Assembly (NCBI GenBank): GCA_019236485.1
Contig: JAFAIY010000004.1
Coordinates: forward strand, 1 to 23,610
Length of the DNA stretch: 23,610 nucleotides
Direction of reading: 5' to 3'
Origin: Comamonas sp.
GTDB lineage: Bacteria > Pseudomonadota > Gammaproteobacteria > Burkholderiales > Burkholderiaceae_C
Part shown: piece after piece, positions 21,735 through 23,610 of the stretch
Layout: each line of letters starts with the position of its first letter
Position numbering within the stretch: the stretch's first letter is position 1
Made by a program: the position numbers and the translations under genes
The notes under the pieces: generated by a model
What the model was told of the DNA's origin: nothing
Seen by the model: only the letters and a program-made list of their open reading frames with translations
Database searches by the model: none

Positions 21735-22493
21735 TCAGGGCTTGTTGCCTGTGGGGAAGGGCCAGGCAGCCTGGGGTGCCAGACGGGTCTGGGCGATGGG
21801 CGCTGCGGCTTCCACGGCGGCAGGAGCTGCGGGTGCAGCAGCGGCCTTCTTGGCAGCGGCCTTCTTGGGAGCTGCGCCATTGGGCTTGGCAGCGTCGGCG
21901 GCCTTTGCGGGCTTGGCAGCGGCTTTGGGGGCTGCAGCTTTCTTGGCGGTTGCAGGCTTAGCGGCAGCCTTTGCAGCGGGCTTAGCGGCAGCCTTTGCAG
22001 CGGGCTTAGCGGCAGCCTTTGCAGCGGGCTTGGCAGCAGCCTTTGCAGCGGGCTTGGCAGCAGCCTTTGCAGCGGGCTTGGCGGCAGCCTTTGCAGCGGG
22101 CTTGGCGGCAGCCTTTGCAGCGGGCTTGGCGGCAGCCTTAGCAGCGGGCTTGGCAGCAGCCTTAGCGGCGGGCTTTGCAGCAGCCTTAGCGGCGGGCTTT
22201 GCAGCAGCCTTAGCGGCGGGCTTTGCAGCAGCCTTAGCGGCGGGCTTTGCAGCAGCCTTAGCAGCGGGCTTTGCAGCAGCCTTGGCAGCGGGCTTTGCAG
22301 CAGCCTTGGCAGCAGCCTTAGCAGCGGGCTTGGCAGCAGCCTTAGCAGCGGGCTTTGCCGCAGCCTTCTTGGGAGCTGCAGTCTTGGCCGTTGCTGTCTT
22401 CTTCACAGCTTCAGCCTTGGGCGCGGCCGCCTTTTTCGCAGTTGTTTTTTTCTCGGTAGTGGCCTTGGCGGCCGTCTTCTTCGCAGTTGCCAT
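21735..22493 (-). CDS. alanine/lysine-rich histone H1-like protein
   Basis: The 252-residue protein is made almost wholly of Ala, Lys and Pro: MATAKKTAAKATTEKKTTAKK, then 16 units of PAAKAAAK interrupted once by an extra AAAK, then a shorter basic region. It resembles the C-terminal tail of eukaryotic histone H1 and bacterial AlgP or BpH1-type proteins, which bind DNA without sequence preference and affect nucleoid structure. The last 20 or so residues are different, not basic, and end QAAWPFPTGNKP. Start: two adjacent ATGs exist; the second (22493) lies 6 nt from AGGAG and is preferred, while 22496 would add one Met. Length is expected to vary between strains because of the tandem array. It is convergent with the nucleoside kinase gene. 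Confidence 0.85.
   Translation of the reverse strand: MATAKKTAAKATTEKKTTAKKAAAPKAEAVKKTATAKTAAPKKAAAKPAAKAAAKPAAKAAAKAAAKPAAKAAAKPAAKAAAKPAAKAAAKPAAKAAAKPAAKAAAKPAAKAAAKPAAKAAAKPAAKAAAKPAAKAAAKPAAKAAAKPAAKAAAKPAAKAAAKPAAKAAAKPAAKAAAKPATAKKAAAPKAAAKPAKAADAAKPNGAAPKKAAAKKAAAAPAAPAAVEAAAPIAQTRLAPQAAWPFPTGNKP
21961..22356. repeat. 24-bp tandem repeat array inside the histone-like gene
   Basis: Sixteen 24-bp units plus one 12-bp half unit, all in frame, encode PAAKAAAK. On the plus strand units read like GCAGCAGCCTTAGCGGCGGG followed by CTTT. Synonymous variants are grouped: one form (TTTGCAGCGGGCTTG type) fills the left part and another (TTAGCGGCGGGCTTT type) is repeated nearly identically in the middle. 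This indicates recent block duplication by slippage or recombination. Confidence 0.9.
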
Positions 22494-22522
22494 CATTTTC
22501 TCCTTCGTTGATTTGCATAAGA

Positions 22523-22578
22523 CGTCCGGCTTTTTTCATCACCGGACGATTCAAAGCGATGTGGAGTTACGCATCGCT
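22523..22578 (-). promoter_or_regulatory. two hairpins in the presumed 5' leader of the histone-like gene
   Basis: CGTCCGG (22523-22529) pairs with CCGGACG (22542-22548), and AGCGATG (22555-22561) pairs with CATCGCT (22572-22578). Both lie within 90 bp upstream of the start, on the leader side. Function unknown; they could stabilise or regulate the message. Confidence 0.4.
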
Positions 22579-22590
22579 AGGAACACAAAT

Positions 22591-22638
22591 TTGCTTCACG
22601 CCAAAAAAACCGTTTTTTGTAGCAATGAAGTGAAGCAA
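22591..22638 (-). terminator. candidate terminator of nrdB
   Basis: TTGCTTCA (22591-22598) and TGAAGCAA (22631-22638) form an 8-bp inverted repeat that encloses a run of A, then CCG, then a run of T. It lies 34-81 bp past the nrdB stop. The stem is AT-rich and the layout unusual, so this is tentative. Confidence 0.35.
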
Positions 22639-22671
22639 GTCATGACTCGCATTGTGCCTGCTTAGAAGCAA

Positions 22672-23610
22672 TTAATCCCAAGAAAGTGCGCCTCCGGTCT
22701 GATACTCGATCACTCGTGTCTCAAAGAAGTTACGTTCTTTCTTCAAATCGATCATTTCGCTCATCCAGGGGAAGGGATTTTCTTCACCGGGGAAAAGCTC
22801 TTCGAGGCCGATCTGCGTGGCGCGGCGATTCGCGATGTAGCGCAGATAGCCCTTGAACATCGATGCGTTCATGCCGAGCACGCCGCGCGGCATGGTGTCT
22901 TCGGCGTAGCGGTATTCGAGCTCCACGGCCTTCTGGAACAGGGCCGTGATTTCCTGCTTGAACTCGGCGGTCCACAGATGCGGGTTCTCGAGTTTGAGCT
23001 GGTTGATCAGATCGATGCCGAAGTTGCAGTGCATGGACTCGTCGCGCAGGATGTACTGGTACTGCTCGGCAGCACCCGTCATCTTGTTCTGGCGGCCCAG
23101 CGCCAGGATCTGCGTGAAGCCCACGTAGAAGAACAGACCTTCCATCAGGCAGGCGAACACGATCAGGCTCTTGAGCAGGGTCTGGTCGGTTTCGGGCGTG
23201 CCGGTCTTGAACTCGGGGTCCATGATCGCTTCGATGAAGGGGATCAGGAATTCGTCCTTGTCGCGGATGGACTGGACTTCGTTATAGGCGTTGAAGATTT
23301 CCGATTCATCCAGGCCCAGCGACTCCACGATGTACTGGTAGGCATGGGTGTGGATGGCTTCCTCAAAGGCCTGGCGCAGCAGGAACTGGCGGCACTCGGG
23401 CGCCGTGATGTGGCGGTAGGTGCCCAGCACGATGTTGTTGGCGGCCAGCGAGTCGGCCGTCACAAAGAAGCCCAGATTGCGCTTGACGATGCGGCGCTCG
23501 TCCTCGGTCAGGCCGTTGGGGTCCTTCCACAGCGCGATGTCGCGCGTCATGTTCACTTCCTGCGGCATCCAGTGGTTGGCGCAGGTGGCCAGATACTTTT
23601 CCCAGGCCCA
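22672..23610 (-). CDS. nrdB: class Ia ribonucleotide reductase beta subunit (5' end outside window)
   Basis: NrdB holds the diiron-tyrosyl radical cofactor that starts reduction of ribonucleotides to deoxyribonucleotides by NrdA. The frame is open to the right edge ([21 protein letters not shown]...), so the N-terminus is missing and 312 residues are visible. All cofactor residues are recognisable: Asp in TADSLAANN, Glu and His in [10 protein letters not shown] with the radical Tyr at its end, Glu in [10 protein letters not shown], and Glu and His in [10 protein letters not shown]. The C-terminus ends [10 protein letters not shown], the short acidic tail that docks with the alpha subunit. An internal ATG at 23568 is not the start, because conserved family sequence continues upstream of it. 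nrdA is expected to the right but not seen. Confidence 0.96.
   Translation of the reverse strand, partial: WAWEKYLATCANHWMPQEVNMTRDIALWKDPNGLTEDERRIVKRNLGFFVTADSLAANNIVLGTYRHITAPECRQFLLRQAFEEAIHTHAYQYIVESLGLDESEIFNAYNEVQSIRDKDEFLIPFIEAIMDPEFKTGTPETDQTLLKSLIVFACLMEGLFFYVGFTQILALGRQNKMTGAAEQYQYILRDESMHCNFGIDLINQLKLENPHLWTAEFKQEITALFQKAVELEYRYAEDTMPRGVLGMNASMFKGYLRYIANRRATQIGLEELFPGEENPFPWMSEMIDLKKERNFFETRVIEYQTGGALSWD

Noticed and set aside
21961..22356. Tandem repeat array considered as CRISPR
   Set aside because: Units are contiguous 24-mers without spacers and encode an in-frame peptide repeat.
21712..22665. 317-codon plus-strand frame with many 'AAAFAAGL' repeats
   Set aside because: It is the complement of the histone-like tandem array. 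The minus-strand frame has a ribosome binding site and a known protein type, and the plus frame overlaps a terminator.

Overview
The window is a GC-rich, gene-dense chromosomal stretch with the gene content of a betaproteobacterium in the family Comamonadaceae, most like Comamonas or Delftia. This placement rests on recognised proteins (LpxC, RuvC, MtgA, AroE, RodA, TldD, Mpl, AccB/AccC, PrmA, a Burkholderiales-type nucleoside kinase, an AlgP/BpH1-like alanine-lysine-rich protein, class Ia NrdB) and on intergenic repeats of a kind common in this family. I see no insertion sequence, prophage, CRISPR array, tRNA or rRNA. Nearly everything is conserved housekeeping.

Layout. Positions 1-1392 (+) hold the 3' end of lpxC, a 58-residue membrane protein and an exported RcnB-like protein, closed by a terminator. 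Positions 1444-7548 (-) read right to left: a YqiA-type esterase, an RNase II-family ribonuclease, a TonB-like protein, aroE, mtgA and ruvC. Positions 7728-10541 (+) hold rodA and tldD. Positions 10542-12289 hold a regulatory region and a DAHP synthase gene. They are followed by a convergent YqcC-like gene (-), a small unknown gene (+) and mpl (-). Positions 15193-16339 (+) hold an unknown gene overlapping a TlpA-like thioredoxin gene. Positions 16488-18438 (+) hold accB and accC, and 18585-21633 (+) hold prmA, a zinc-ribbon membrane protein and a nucleoside kinase. The right end (-) holds a histone H1-like gene with a 24-bp tandem array, and nrdB, which runs off the window.

The strongest unusual signal is upstream of the DAHP synthase gene. 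A 20-codon leader ORF (10901-10963) contains seven consecutive aromatic codons (Tyr-Phe-Phe-Tyr-Phe-Trp-Phe). It is followed by a textbook intrinsic terminator (10994-11028), and the end of the leader ORF carries a copy of the terminator's 3' arm that can form a competing antiterminator. This looks like ribosome-mediated attenuation of the first step of the shikimate pathway, sensing all three aromatic amino acids at once. The promoter places the transcript start at or next to the leader AUG, so the leader peptide may be read from a leaderless mRNA.

A second theme is that several genes (ruvC, rodA, tldD, mpl, the zinc-ribbon gene, and more weakly the ribonuclease gene) have no Shine-Dalgarno sequence. 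Instead they have a -10-like hexamer ending 7-9 nt before the ATG, which suggests leaderless transcription. Two copies of a GC-rich intergenic element begin at stop codons, and other repeat-like sequence lies between genes and perhaps inside aroE. Functionally the genes cover envelope building (lpxC, mtgA, rodA, mpl), aromatic synthesis (aroE, DAHP synthase), fatty-acid initiation (accBC), nucleotide supply (nrdB, nucleoside kinase), and DNA and RNA metabolism (ruvC, RNase II, histone-like protein).
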